64,000 nt of DNA from Smallanthus sonchifolius. Lineage: Eukaryota > Streptophyta > Magnoliopsida > Asterales > Asteraceae. Each line of letters begins with the position of its first letter. The stretch's first letter is position 1. The notes beneath the pieces were generated by a model. That model saw only the letters and a list, made by a program, of their open reading frames with translations. It did no database searches and was not told the DNA's origin. Shown piece after piece: positions 33,086 through 44,609 of this stretch. The translations under genes and the position numbers were made by a program. The stretch is from the NCBI GenBank assembly GCA_023525975.1, contig CM042043.1:33428001-33492000 (forward strand). The letters are read 5' to 3'.

Positions 33086-35762
33086 AAGATGACACAGTCT
33101 CTTCTTGAGGAATCAGTCCTTGTTTTTCAAGATGGGCTTTGATGATGACCATCATTGCCTGGCTCTCCAGTGAGTTAATATTGCAGATGTTGGCTCTGAG
33201 CTGAAAAATCTTGAATAGGAAGTCTGAGGGCAGCTGAAGGATGTTCCTGGTGTTGATGATGAGAGAGGAGCTTTGGCTGAGCAGGAGAGTGTGGTCAAGG
33301 GACTTAGTGCTCACCCAACCTAGCACGTCCAAGTCCTTGACCAGAAAGGCATACAGGAATCTTCGAAGGCCCAGAACTTCTTCTTTATTGAGAAGACTGC
33401 TCCTTGTTATTTCAAGATTGCTAGGAGTCAGTCTCCTTTCTGCGGCCGCCGAGGATTCAGGATAAGCTACCCGATGTGCTGCTTGTAGGAATCTTTGGAA
33501 CCTGGGTAGATTATCCTCCATCAGGTCATGGAACCTGCCAATGGCAAGTTCTGCTGAGAGGTCTGTTGAGGTGTTGATGCAGTTAGTTAAATGCAGATGT
33601 AGGACTTGGAGGGCATTGAGAGAGTTCTAGTTCAGCTCTTCTACTCCGCTGAACTCCCATCCAATCCAAAACCTCTCAGATGATCCATCATACCCCCAAG
33701 CTAGAATAGAGTCAAATTCTAGCTTCTTTGATGATCTTAATAGTTGGGGGGTTGAGGATTGACCAATGATGGCTGCTGCTTCAGGGATGATGCTGAATGG
33801 TGTATTTGGTTGTTCTGTGTCTTCAGTACCATTCAGCATTTCATCGACAGCCCTGACGACCAACTTCCAGTCTTCAGATTTCTCTTCGTCTTCGTTATCT
33901 GGGACTGGCAAGTCATGAATTTGGACAAAGGCTGGCTTGAATAGTAAGCTTTGAAGTACAACCTGCTCTTGAATCCAGTCGTCAAGACTGTCTTTATCTT
34001 TTTCCATTGAGACCATCTCCCTCTTTTTGGTTGCATCAGTAGACAGGTAGGCATCAGTTTGGGTGCCTACTGATACAAGAGAGGGAGTGGCTAAAGTTGG
34101 GCAATGATTGGCTTCATGCATAGAGACTTGGTGTTTTAGTTTGGACACTTCAGCCTCTAGCATAGCCACCCTGGCCGTCAATTCCAAGTTATGAAGTTTC
34201 AGTCTGTCCTCATCCACAGCTGTGGAATCCTTGGACCCAGATGGGGCCGTAGGCCGAGCCTCAGCATCCCCATCACCCGCGGTTTCTTGGCGCCTGGGAT
34301 TCCTCTCAGTGAGGGGAGTTTCCAAGGAAACACCCTCACCATGAGTTGCTGTGGTTGAGGTCTTAAAGATGTTGTCACTGTCCTCCTGGTCAGATGATGG
34401 ACCAGCAGTAGTGACAGCCTCTTCTACATCCACTCCATCATAACTCCCAGAGTGGACCTTCAAGGGTGAAGAACTTGGGTTGGGTGTTTCGGAAGCAAGA
34501 CCAATCAGTACCTCCTTGATAGTGGTAGTTGGAGAAGGTACATCACTTTGGTCAGGTTCCTCAACACTTAAGTCCAAAGTAGACAGGAATGGCTCGAAGG
34601 GCTGTTCTATGGATCCGGGAAGTGATCCTAATCCTAATAGAGAGACTTCCGAAGGAGTCTCCCTAACAGTGTGGCTTTCCCTTATGATATTCTCACTAGA
34701 ATGTTGTGATTCTGAGTGAGGGATGTTGGCTTGGGTTTGGGCCTTGGAGGCAAGAGAAGAAGGAGTTCTCTTGCCCCTTTTCCTTGTATACTTGGCTGCA
34801 ACCGGGGCCCTGTGTTCCGATTGAGCAATCAAACTGTGGGTGAGTAATGTATGTGCCTGTGCATCCTCAGTAGAATGCACAGGGGTTCGATCAAGGGAAA
34901 CAGTAGTTTGAGGTTGTGGCAGTGAGGTGGAGGGTGTGGGATCAGTATCAGTTGGGTTTGCTAAACTGTCACCCTGGGCACTTTGCGTGTTCAACATTGT
35001 AGACAACAATGGAACATCGGCCCCTGAGAACTTTGATGAAATTGTTCTCATGCTTTGAAAAATATTGTTCTTATGTCCCAGAATTGAGTAGATTCTTGCA
35101 GTTTTTGAAAGATCTTGGTGCTCGATGTTGAACACTTCCTGTAAGAATCTTGGGTACATGAAGAACTGTGATTTCACCCCTTCTTGAAGGTTGTATCTCA
35201 AACCTTCAAGAATGAGGTGGGAAAAATTGAAACCCGCCCCAGATATCATACCGTGAATTGCCGACGCAAGTCCGGAGCTGAGTTGGTTCCAGCCACTTCT
35301 CTTCTGGGATATGCATTGGAGAAGAGTGTGGCAGAGATACTTCCATTTGGGACCCATGAGTGCCTTCTCTATTGTATACTCTGTTTGATTCCCAGTGTAC
35401 CCTATGGATACAAAGGTCCTCATGTATACGTCTCTTGGGTAAGAGGTGGCGTCCCCTTCATCTTGAAGCTTGAGGTGTTGGCGGAGCTTTGCTTCAGTTG
35501 TGATTATCTCTTTGCCGTCTACTGTTCCTTTGATTTGGGGAGTGCCCTGTTCAGTAGAATACACGGCTGAGCTCCAAAAATCTTCCATGTGGGATGTGTA
35601 GATGGTTGGGTTGACTGTTAGGGCATGGAGGATTTTGGACCGACAAAGGAAGTCGATCATATCATCGAAACCTTCGGATTTCTTGCCTTTTATTAGGTAT
35701 GCGGTGAGGTTGTGATATGGAGAAAACTTGTCGTTTGGGTTGTTTATGTCTGCGCCTGCCAT
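31461..35762 (-). pseudogene. Sirevirus env-like gene, 1434-codon frame with stops
   Basis: A single frame from ATG 35762 (MAGADINNPNDKF) to 31461, broken by TAG 33627, TAA 32463 and two stops near 31989. The N-terminal third has ILHALTVNPTIYTSHMEDFW, DGKEIITTEAKLRQHLKL, KWKYLCHTLLQCISQK and MYPRFLQEVFN, matching the gene found downstream of pol in Asteraceae Sireviruses and often labelled synaptobrevin longin-like. The middle is Ser/Thr/Pro-rich and ends in a leucine-zipper-like helix (LKLHNLELTARVAMLEAEVS). The C-terminal third holds the Lys/Glu coiled coil and the MPHKDIKTLSELP domain. I see no clear signal peptide or membrane segment. Its role is unknown; env-like is by position. Confidence 0.75.
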
Positions 35763-36418
35763 TGTTATGGATTTGGAGGGAAAAGAGAAGGGTATTTGAA
35801 TGGTGGTTGATTATGGAGGGCTTTGAATGCTATAGGGACGGGAGAGAAAGTTATGGAAGGTTAGGGTTTGAAATTGAAAACGAAGAGGTGGTGGGAACGT
35901 TTGAGATTGTGATATAACGGCAGACGAAGAAAAAGCAAATTCACTTGTACAGTACAACCTGTTTCACTTTTCATTGTTACAGCTGTAAAGCACTCGAACA
36001 GTCATGGTAAAGACTGAGAGTAGTTTTTACCGCAGGTAAAAGTTAATGTAGACTTGTTTTACCCATCAGCAGCAAACTTGGTTGCTGCTGATGGTGAGCT
36101 ATCCGCTGCAAACTTGGTTGCTGCGGATAGTTAAGTCTTTCAGCAGCTGATTTGGTAGCTGCTGACTGTTGTATTCATTCCGCAGCAAAAAGGTTGCTGC
36201 TGACCGCCTTAAAGCTATCCGTAGGAAACTTGTTCCTGCTGATAACTTAAAGCGATCAGTGGCAAAGGCTTTGCTACTGAAGAGTAAGTCTGTCAGCAGT
36301 GAAAAAGTGCTGCTGACTATAACCTTTTATTAAGAACAAAGACATAGACATATTTACAGGGAAAGATAAACAATTAGAGACATGTCTTATTCAAAGTTCA
36401 TCATGCCAATTGATTCAA
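35763..36418 (-). repeat. F spacer between pol and env-like gene, with divergent hairpins
   Basis: Non-coding. At 36061-36325 about seven imperfect hairpins occur in a row: CAGCAGCAA/TTGCTGCTG, CCGCTGCAA/TTGCTGCGG, CAGCAGCT/AGCTGCTG, CGCAGCAA/TTGCTGCT, then a GGAA/TTCC variant, CAGTGGCAAA/TTTGCTACTG and CAGCAG/CTGCTG. Several differences between copies are matched on both arms. Nothing else is seen at 35763-36060. Confidence 0.7.
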
Positions 36419-38657
36419 CTAGATATCGAAATCTTGCTTCATCAAAAGGTTTAGTGAACAAATCAGCATATTGCTCATTTGTGTGAACCTTGGATAGGAC
36501 AATTCTCTTTTTCTCAGCTTGATACTGATGTTGATGTGCTTAGTCTTGGAATGCTGCACTGGATTATTCGTGATAGAGATAGCACTCATGTTGTCAATGT
36601 GAATTGGAGTCTGCATGAAGGCCATTCCATAGTCAAGCATTTGATTTTGGATCCAGATGACCTGTGCACAGCAGCTTGAAGCTGCAATGTATTCTGCTTC
36701 AGCTGTTGAAGTAGAGACACATGTTTGCTTTTTGCATTGCCATGAGATGAGCCTTCCTCCAAGAAATTGACATCCCCCAGATGTGGACTTTTTGTCCAAG
36801 TTACAACCCCCATAGTCACTGTCAGTGTAGGCATAGAGATTGACATTTCCATTCTTTGGATACCATAGCCCAAGTTTTGGAGCTCCCTTTAGGTATCTAA
36901 GGATCCTTTTGATAGCTTGAAGATGAGACACTTTTGGAGCAGCTTAAAATCTTGCGCAGAGACAAACTGCAAACATGATATCTGGTCTTGAGGCAGTGAG
37001 ATACATGAGAGAACCTATCATTGCTCTGTACTGATGTTGATCAGTGTCTTGTCCTTCTTTATCCGGAGATAATTGATGATGCACTTGCATAGGAGTTCTT
37101 GCAGCAGAGCAGTCAGCCATCTTGAACCTTTCCAAGATGCTTTTGACATACTTGGATTGACTTATGAAGATTCCATTTGGTACCTGTTTGACTTGAAGTC
37201 CTAAAAAGAAATTTAGTTCACCCATTGAACTCATTTCAAATTTGGAATGCATCAGAACTTCAAAGTCTTTGCAGAGCTTCTTTCTTGTAGATCCAAAGAT
37301 GATGTCATCAACATAAATCTGGACCAACAAAATTTCTCCCCCTTCATCTTTGATGAATAATGTCTGATCAATGGCCCCCCTTCTGAAGTTGTTGCTAAGT
37401 AGATATCCAGATAAAGTTTCGTACCAGGCTCTTGGGGCTTGGTGTAAGCCATAGAGAGCTTTGTCCAGTTTTAAGACCTTATTTGGATGTGCAGGATCCA
37501 CAAAGCCTGGAGGCTGTTTGACATAGACTTCTTCACCAATCTTGCCATACAAAAAGGCACTCTTCACATCCATTTGATAGATCATAAAGTTTTTGGATGC
37601 TGCATATGCCAGAAAGATTCTGATGGCTTCCAGACGGGCCACAGGAGCAAAGACTTCATCATAGTCAATGCCTTCTTCTTGAGTGTAGCCTTGAGCTACC
37701 AGTCTGGCTTTGTTCTTGACCACTATTCCCCTTTCATCTTGCTTGTTTCTGAAGACCCATCTTGTTCCAATGGCTGTTTGACCAGGTGGAAGATCAACAA
37801 GCTTCCAAACATCTTGTCTTTTGAATTGCAGCAACTCTTCCTGCATTGCTTCAATCCAGCTGTTGTGCTTGAGAGCTTCGTCAATCTTCTTGGGTTCCAC
37901 CTGCGATAGAAAACAAGAGAACAAACAAATGTTGGCTTCATGAGACTTACTTCTTGTCTGGATACCTGTGTGGACTTGGCCAATGATGTTTTCCAGAGGA
38001 TGCTCTTTGTTTATTCTCTGTGCTGGTATCACATTCAGCCGTATTCCCTCTTCAAGATTACTTTGGTTTAGATCAGGATTGTCTTCAGTTGTGAGGAGAG
38101 GAGCTTGGAGGTTCTGATCATTGTGTTCCACATTGTCAGCAGTATTAGCATCGGAGGCCTCTTCAGCATGGATTGAGGAGGCTTCATTAAAGATTTCTTG
38201 GTCAGAGAGATTGCTGCTTGTGGTGTTGGAAGTACTGGCTTCACCTGTACCGGCTTCAATAGCTTCTGCCACTGATGGAGGATCAATGGATGGCCTTTTC
38301 ATCCTGATGTAGGGACTGGGAAAATCCAGTCTGTAGTCAGTAGAAGAGGTTGAGGCAGAAGATGTTGATTTTGAAGAAGAACACTCCATATTTGAGAAAA
38401 TGAGAGGCTCAAATATTTGGGTGAAGGAGTCTATATCAAAGAGCCAGTTAGGACCTTTGCCTTGTACACAGACAACATGTTCCCTGCATTCCATATTAGC
38501 AGATTCTTCCACAATCCGAGTCCTAGAATTGAACACTCGGTAGGCCTTTGATTGAGAGGAGTAGCCCACAAAGTAACCTTCATCAGACTTTGCACCGAAT
38601 TTAGGAAGAACTCCATGTGTGATGAGGATGGTACATGGACATGGACATCCAAAGGGC
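36419..38657 (-). pseudogene. Sirevirus pol: integrase C-terminus, reverse transcriptase, RNase H
   Basis: Begins abruptly at the inversion point with VGYSSQSKAYRVFNSRTR of the integrase C-terminus. After an acidic/Ser spacer, the copia RT shows DVWKLVDLPPGQTAIGTRWV, KARLVAQGYTQEEGIDY, MDVKSAFLYG, and an intact active site YVDDIIFGST. TAA at 36944-36946 (probably from CAA) separates it from RNase H: AYTDSDYGG, STSGGCQFLGGRLISW, TAEAEYIAASSC. Past KHINI a deletion and frameshift spoil the last 40 residues. Gag, protease and the integrase core are missing. Confidence 0.88.
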
Positions 38658-38869
38658 TGATTGATGTAAAGAAGCAGCAGATGAGATGTTCAAGCAAAGA
38701 AATCTACAAAATGCCACACAAAGACATCAAGACTCTGTCTGAACTTCCACTGAACAATCCCCGCAAGGATCCAAGAGGCTATGAGGTTGAAAGGATAGTC
38801 AGCCACATGCAAAAGCTTCAGCAGCAAAGTGATTAGAAGAATTTTGGTTGCATCAGTCTAGGGGGAGTT
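38658..38869 (+). pseudogene. Inverted env-like C-terminus of F
   Basis: From about 38658 the plus strand reads LIDVKKQQMRCSSKEIYKMP and PRGYEVERIVSHMQKLQQQ, the same C-terminus that lies on the minus strand in the three units. It is followed by the purine tract ctagggggagttt and LTR copy 4. It is joined head to head with pol, so the 3' part of F is in its original orientation here. Confidence 0.82.
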
Positions 38870-39595
38870 TGTAGAACCAAAGACTGATTGCTACCAAATT
38901 ATTCTACGTACAAATGCTGCTGATAGGCTTATCAGCAGCATTCATCACATATGGCTACTGATAGGCTTATCAGCAGCATTCAACACTTGTTGCTGCTGAT
39001 AGGCTTATCAGCAGCATTCAACACAAGTTGCTGCTGATGGGCTTATCAGCAGCATTATTCTCATCTCTGCTACTGATAGCCTTACTAACTGAAGACCAAA
39101 CGTTGCAGCTGACTATCCATGTGAAGCGCCTCTGACACCTTTCTGTAAAAGCTACTGCCACACTCCAAGCAGAAGGAACCTCAGTGGTGCAACCAATAAA
39201 GGACAAGGACGCGCGTCTCCAAGCATGCAAACAATGATGCCTAAGAAGACGTTTCAATAAAGTTATCTAGATTAGCCTTTGCGTGTAATGTAGATTAATA
39301 AACAAGATCAACGGCTTGTGTTAGATCTGATCCTTAGAATCAAGGGTCTGTCTTGATTCTAAGTTACTATAAATACTGTGTAAACACTTCATAGTAAGTG
39401 TGTCTTTAAAAGTGCTTGCTGTGCTTTCATAGTGCTTCTTGATAGTGTTTTACTTGTAAACTTGTAATCTCAGAAGTCTAATACAACAGTGCATTTATCA
39501 GTATTCTCGCTGTCTACTTGTTTACTTTGTTGGTTGTTATTGTTTCCGCCAATATCAACTAGAGTAGAATCACCTTGTAATCTTACGATCCTACA
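38870..39595 (+). repeat. F 3' LTR copy 4 (726 bp, four hairpins)
   Basis: Runs TGTAGAACC to CCTACA in plus orientation. TATA box ctataaatac at about 39367-39376. Hairpin array at 38915-39055. It is followed by ATCCG, matching ATCCA before 25162. Confidence 0.9.
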
Positions 39596-39938
39596 ATCCG
39601 TCTTTCTTCTTTACGAATAAGACCGGTGCTCCCCAAGGCGAGAAACTCGGTCTTATGAACCCTTTATCAAGCAACTCTTGTAGTTGACTTGATAGTTCCT
39701 ACATCTCAGAAGGTGCTAGTCAATAGGGCGATCGCGCAACCGGTGCGACTCCAGGCACCAAATCGATTCGGAATTTGACTTGTCTTGGTGGCGGTAATCG
39801 AGACAGGTCTTCCGGAAACACTTCAGGGAAATCCCTAACGACGGGTATATCCTCGAGTGGACGCTCCTTCGGTTTCTTCTCAACAACATGAGCCATAAAT
39901 GCGTAATAACCCTTGCGTAGGTACTTGCGGGCTTTCAT
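39596..39938 (-). pseudogene. Element A protease-RT linker and RT N-terminus
   Basis: Reads KARKYLRKGYYAFMAHVVE, RDFPEVFPEDLSRLPPPRQV and FRIDLVPGVAPVARSPY, then in the same frame two stops and LQELLDKGFIRPSFSPWGAP ending in VKKKDG at the F insertion. This is standard chromovirus sequence. About 165-200 bp of it is the fragment found inverted at the start of each F unit. Confidence 0.88.
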
Positions 39939-39962
39939 GCAGTTTACCTCTTTCAGTGTCGT

Positions 39963-40478
39963 TCAACTCTTTTCTCCTTGAATAGAAAGAACTTCTCTAT
40001 TCTGGACTGGAATGTGTACAATCTTTTCAAAACATACGATTTCGGTAAGATATTTCGACAACAAATCCATACCGACCACGACATCAAAACTTCTCAGTTC
40101 GACAGGTAGAAGGTCTATACTAAAGGTATGGTTTTCTATGTCTAAGGTACAACCTTGAATGACCTCCTCGGTTTTAATTAGTTTCCCATTTGCTAATTCG
40201 ATTGTGTAGCTTTGATTTAGTTTGCTGGCCTTAATACCAAGTAAGCACTTAAATTCATTTGACGCAAAACTCATATCAGCACCCATGTTGAAAAGTACAA
40301 AGGCATAGTAATTATTTATCGGGAACGTACCAGTGACGATGTTGGGGTCCTTGCGTGCATCCCCTGCTCCGATCACGAATGCTCTTCCACGGGCCTGATT
40401 GTTGTTTTGGTTCTTCAACTTGGGACAGTCTTTCCTGAAGTGCTTTGGATCTCCACACTCAAAGCATCCCTGATTCAT
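39963..40478 (-). pseudogene. Element A aspartic protease with zinc knuckle
   Basis: Starts with CFECGDPKHFRKDC, a CCHC knuckle of the gag end, then GTFPINNYYAFVLFNMGADM where an active protease would read D-T/S-G-A: the catalytic Asp is Asn, so the enzyme is dead. VELRSFDVVVGMDLLSKY is the second flap/core segment of the chromovirus protease. Confidence 0.85.
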
Positions 40479-40487
40479 CCTTTCTGC

Positions 40488-41535
40488 TCATGGGTTGACC
40501 TTTCCAGCAACTTGATTGATCTTATTAGGGTTCGCATTGCTCCAACAGTCATGGGCTAGATGTCCATACTTCTTACACTTTCCACATTGAGTACACCTTC
40601 CACCGTGATGATATCCACACTTGTCACATCTCGGTCGTATCCTAAGATATCCCTTTTGTTCCACAGTGTTGGCGGCAGTTTCAGGTTTCTTGTAAACCTG
40701 ATTCTTGATTTGATCACTTGGTTTCCCAAACCATTTCCTCTTTTCCCTAGACTTCCTTTCCTCAACCTCCTTCTTTCCAAACAAACCATCACGTACATCA
40801 TCATCCCTTAGCTTGAAAGCTAGGACTATAGCACTCTTGGCATCCACAGGGTTCGATGAAGTCACCATGCTTCGGATTTGAGGTGCAAGACCCCATAAAT
40901 ATCTTTCAACCCTTTTGTATTATGGGGTGACCATGTGTGGAACCAAGATTTCTAACTCATTGAACCGGTCAGTGTAACCAGCCACATCATCTCCAACCAT
41001 CTGTAAGTTTCACATCTCATATTCAATCTTTTGCAATTCATTTCGAGGATAGTACTCCTCGATCATCATGGCTTTCAGTTCCTCCCAGGCCAGTTGATAC
41101 GCCGTCTGCCTTCCCAAGGTTTTCATCTGAGAATTCCACCAAGTTAACACTTTGTCAGTAAGCTGTGTAGGTAGCATACTTCACCGTGCAGTCAGCCGTG
41201 CATTCACTGATATCTAGCACTGACTCCATCTTCTCAATACAGCGCATAAGACCAATTGCACCTTCAGTGCCATTGAAGCTGCGAGGGTTGCATGACAAGA
41301 ATGCCTTGTAGGTGCATTTCTTTTTGGAAGTATCTCAAGAACCTCCAGCCGTGCCACTACCTTCTGCATTTCCTCCACCTGTGCTATTTCCATTTCCCCC
41401 TCCATTATTACGATTTGCTTCATATTGTTCCATGGCGGCTACCACACGTTGCGATATGAGTTGCTCCACTTCTGCGGAAATCGTCGTGTTGTTTTCACCA
41501 GTAGTGTCACGCGGTGCCCTTCTTTTGGGTGCCAT
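40488..41535 (-). pseudogene. Element A gag
   Basis: Start ATG 41535 (MAPKRRAPRD), Asn/Gly-rich N-terminus. The middle (about 41330-40870) shows SCNPRSFNGTEGAIGLMRC-type gag sequence with several stops and shifts. The end has a double cysteine cluster, CDKCGYHHGGRC and CGKCKKYGHLAHDC. Typical of the Tekay/Del lineage, badly decayed. Confidence 0.82.
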
Positions 41536-41708
41536 GGGTCTGAAGTTGAAATGGAGTTAGTATGTGACGATACTCAGTGTGTACGATATCTCTACTATAC
41601 GATGATAGGTTATGAAATGTATATGCAAATGAAAAATGTTTTAATGAGTCATTTAAATTATAGACTAGGTTCAAATTTTTTTTGACTCCTAGTTCGCTAT
41701 AATCAAAG

Positions 41709-41721
41709 GCTCTGATACCAA
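41709..41721 (-). promoter_or_regulatory. Element A primer binding site, initiator tRNA-Met type
   Basis: On the minus strand TGGTATCAGAGCC follows the LTR end (TGTGACA) after two bases. It is a good match to the initiator-Met primer site of chromoviruses. Confidence 0.85.
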
Positions 41722-41723
41722 TC

Positions 41724-42799
41724 TGTCACACCCCGACAAGGCGGAAACGCGAGGCGTAATGTTCAAGGTTTCTCAAAGCATATGAATAATGCAAACACAT
41801 ACACACAAAATGGATACTTAAATTAAGTTAAGGTTTACAATCAAAATACTTGTTTGAAAATACAAAAGTCTTGAGATTTTGCAAATATGACCCACTGATG
41901 ATGAGTTATACAAGAAAAATCCCCAAAAGAAGTATCCAAATGCATGCATGCTTCTTACATTGACGTACTTGGGTTCTACGTTCTAGTTTCCTGAAAAACA
42001 TACTTAAAATTATCAACACTAGGTTGGTGAGTTCACAGGTTTAAATCCAAAAAGTTCTCAAAATTCAATTGTTCGCAAATAGTTCCATGCGCATGTGATA
42101 ATCAGAATAACTAATGTTTGACCCATCTGTAAACTAGCTAGGAATACAAATAATATGTTCATACATGAGGCGTAACCAAACCATGACAATTGTTCTTCGC
42201 CCCTCTCATTTGTTATCAGATGCTATGCGGCCATAAATCCTCCAGATTACAGTTAGCGCGACTAACCATGACCGGGGGACGTCACTCCCCGTAGTACTAT
42301 TCATAGGACCCTAGGCTACAGTTAATGGTTACTAAATTGTTCCAAGGGACTTTAGCGGCCTAAAATTTGTTCAAGTCATGCAAATATAAAGGTCGAGTCT
42401 TATTCTCTTGTTATCACATGAAAAATAGTTGTAAGTATGTTCTTCCCCCATATATAGAAAACAGTAAAAAGGGGCCGTGAAACTCACCTGGTGAGCAGTC
42501 GATGCGAATGTGCTATTAAAAGTTGAAAGTATGTAGGACCATCCTAACCGTGACCTAAACATCGACGGTTATCATATGACCTTATGATTTAATATTAACA
42601 TACAAGATGGTCATGTATAAAGTCCATCCAATATGTTAGACTCAAGTATGTACGTGTCATATTTCAAAAATGTGACCCGACGAACTGTTGGTGATTTGAC
42701 TTTGAGTTTCAAGATAAGTATACACGTTTAACCATGAAATATATACCAGTTTGATATTACATGTATAAATATGTGTCCACATGTTGTTATATATATATG

Positions 42800-42832
<33 letters not shown>

Positions 42833-44600
42833 CGTGTTAGGGTTTTGATAGGCATTTCTCTTAAACCGTGTTATCAAGGTAACCTTAGTTTTGTCAGAAT
42901 TTCCAGAATTTTAGGTCTTTCGTGTGTTCTCCTTTTGATTAATCAAACTAACTCATTTAGCCACAAAATTTAATACCAAGATACCTACATTTATTAAGGT
43001 TACAGGGATGTATGAATCACCAATTTATGACGTGTTTAAGAATTTTAAAAATTCATTTGGACAGGAGGGGTCAGAAGTGTTCATTTATGGAGTACCTTGG
43101 GAATTTCTTTTTAGTTGACTGACTTAAACCCATTTTCATGACCCGAGGCTTTACAAATTTTGTTCTATACTTATAATACTGACTCTAGGAAGTGGAATCA
43201 ACTTATTTAGACTTGTTATGACCAAGTTATGACCTTTCAAAAGTGACATAAAATTTCTGCCAAAAATAACATCTTTGATATCTTTTCTCGTAGGACCATT
43301 TTGGGGCATCAAAACTCAACAAAATTTTATGAAACCACTTGGGTTGGATTACTGACTCTTTATTCTTGATTTTAGACAAAAACTTAAACAAGTTTGGGTG
43401 AGTATCAACCGAGTTATGGCCTTGTAAAGTCGGTTTAAAATTCTCCCAGCTCACTGTTTGCTTACCTTTTTAACATATTTTCCTCTTTATGTGTACTTGT
43501 TTAACGCTTAAATAAACCTTTAGGTGATTCCTATAATATGTCTAGTATAGTTATAAGTCCAAAAGTCCATATTTTTCCAGTAATAATAGGTCTTAGATCC
43601 ATTTGTTCATATGCCCATATAATCCTAAGTTACCTTTTATTTTTTTGTAGATCTTTACCTTATATACGTTCGTGTCGTTATTATTTTTAGATCTTAAACT
43701 TTATGTAAAGTTCATGTACTACAACTAAATATGTATTTTTCATGATCATAAATCCATACATGATTTTTATATGCATTTTTAGGTTTATAACTTAAAGTTT
43801 ACTTCCTTTGTAAATACAAACACAAATCACCAACAATGCATTTTTTAAGACTTTTTGTGAACATCACGACATATAATCGCTCATACACATTACATGTATA
43901 AAATGCTAAAACCATCACATTTTACGTCTTTGTTTACTTGTTATAAAAGCTTCATGAAAACATTTAACTTTGGGTAGACATTATGCATTTTTAATCCATG
44001 ATTAAAGAAAATAACATGAATATATAAATATGTGAAGGGTCAAGTTTTTACCTCTAGACAAGCTAGGAAAGATAACAAGTTAGATGATGATTTTTAAGAA
44101 GAAAAGAAGATGATCTTGACTCCTTTGTAAACTCCCTTTAGAAAACACTTGGATGCTTCTTAAAACACCTTAATATGGAGGAATTGAGTCTTGAATATGG
44201 GTGAACACAAAAAAGAAATATGAAAATGGTGGTGGTGTTATTGCCGTATGATAGAAAGAAAATAGATGGAGTGTGGGTTTGAATGGTAAGGTGATAGATA
44301 TGATGGAAGTCTTTATCTAGATTGGGAAGGAAAATAGTATGGTACAAAAACTAAACAATTAGACCGAGGAAAATGGAATGTGGGATGGGTCCTCTTTGAG
44401 GCTCTCGGTCGAGAAAAAGGAAAAGGGTGGGGGTTGGGTTAATTTATAAATTAAGTAGAATTAGGTGAAGATATTTTAGGTTGTTAGTTGTTTAAATTTC
44501 GGTTAGGATAATAAATGGTAAATTAATTCGGCATAGGTTCTCAACAATATTAGAATTTTAATTTAATTAGTCAAAGGCTCGTTAGATGAAAATATTCAAA
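41724..44600 (-). repeat. Element A 5' LTR, right limit approximate
   Basis: 41724-43450 aligns with the 3' LTR at 9078-10834. Beyond it, 43450-44600 is U3-like: read on the minus strand, an AT-rich region with CTCGGTCGAGAGCC-like GC patches, then C/A-rich untranslated sequence and a GTAAAAACTTGACCC donor-like site near 44050. I find no clean TG start or duplication, so the end could be anywhere from 44350 to 44610. Confidence 0.55.
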
Positions 44601-44609
44601 TCCCGGGAT

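Larger units (their letters stand above)
25162..39595. mobile_element. Element F: rearranged Sirevirus (Ty1/copia) insertion
   Basis: The outer limits are those of one plus-oriented insertion in the RT of A: ATCCA then TGTAGAACCAAAGACTG at 25157-25178, and an LTR ending in CCTACA then ATCCG at 39595-39600. Inside, the 5' LTR stops after 17 bases and is joined to inverted material: three tandem units of A fragment, 3' LTR and env-like 3' end, then the env-like gene and pol, all on the minus strand. At about 38657 the orientation flips back, to a plus-oriented 3' end and LTR. No 5' LTR beyond 17 bases, gag, protease or integrase core is left. Confidence 0.8.
9078..44600 (-). mobile_element. Element A: minus-strand Tekay-type chromovirus, split by two later insertions
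   Basis: Matching LTR sequence lies at 9078-10834 (3' LTR, truncated) and from 41724 (5' LTR), both beginning TGTCACACCCCG on the plus strand. Next to the 5' LTR is an initiator-Met primer site. Gag, protease and the start of RT run leftward from 41535 to 39596, RT resumes at 25161-24825, and more RT lies at 11330-10835. The gaps are element F (25162-39595) and element A' (11331-24824). RNase H, integrase and the chromodomain are missing: RT is fused straight to LTR sequence near 10835. The right-hand limit is uncertain, somewhere between 43.5 and 44.6 kb. Confidence 0.75.
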
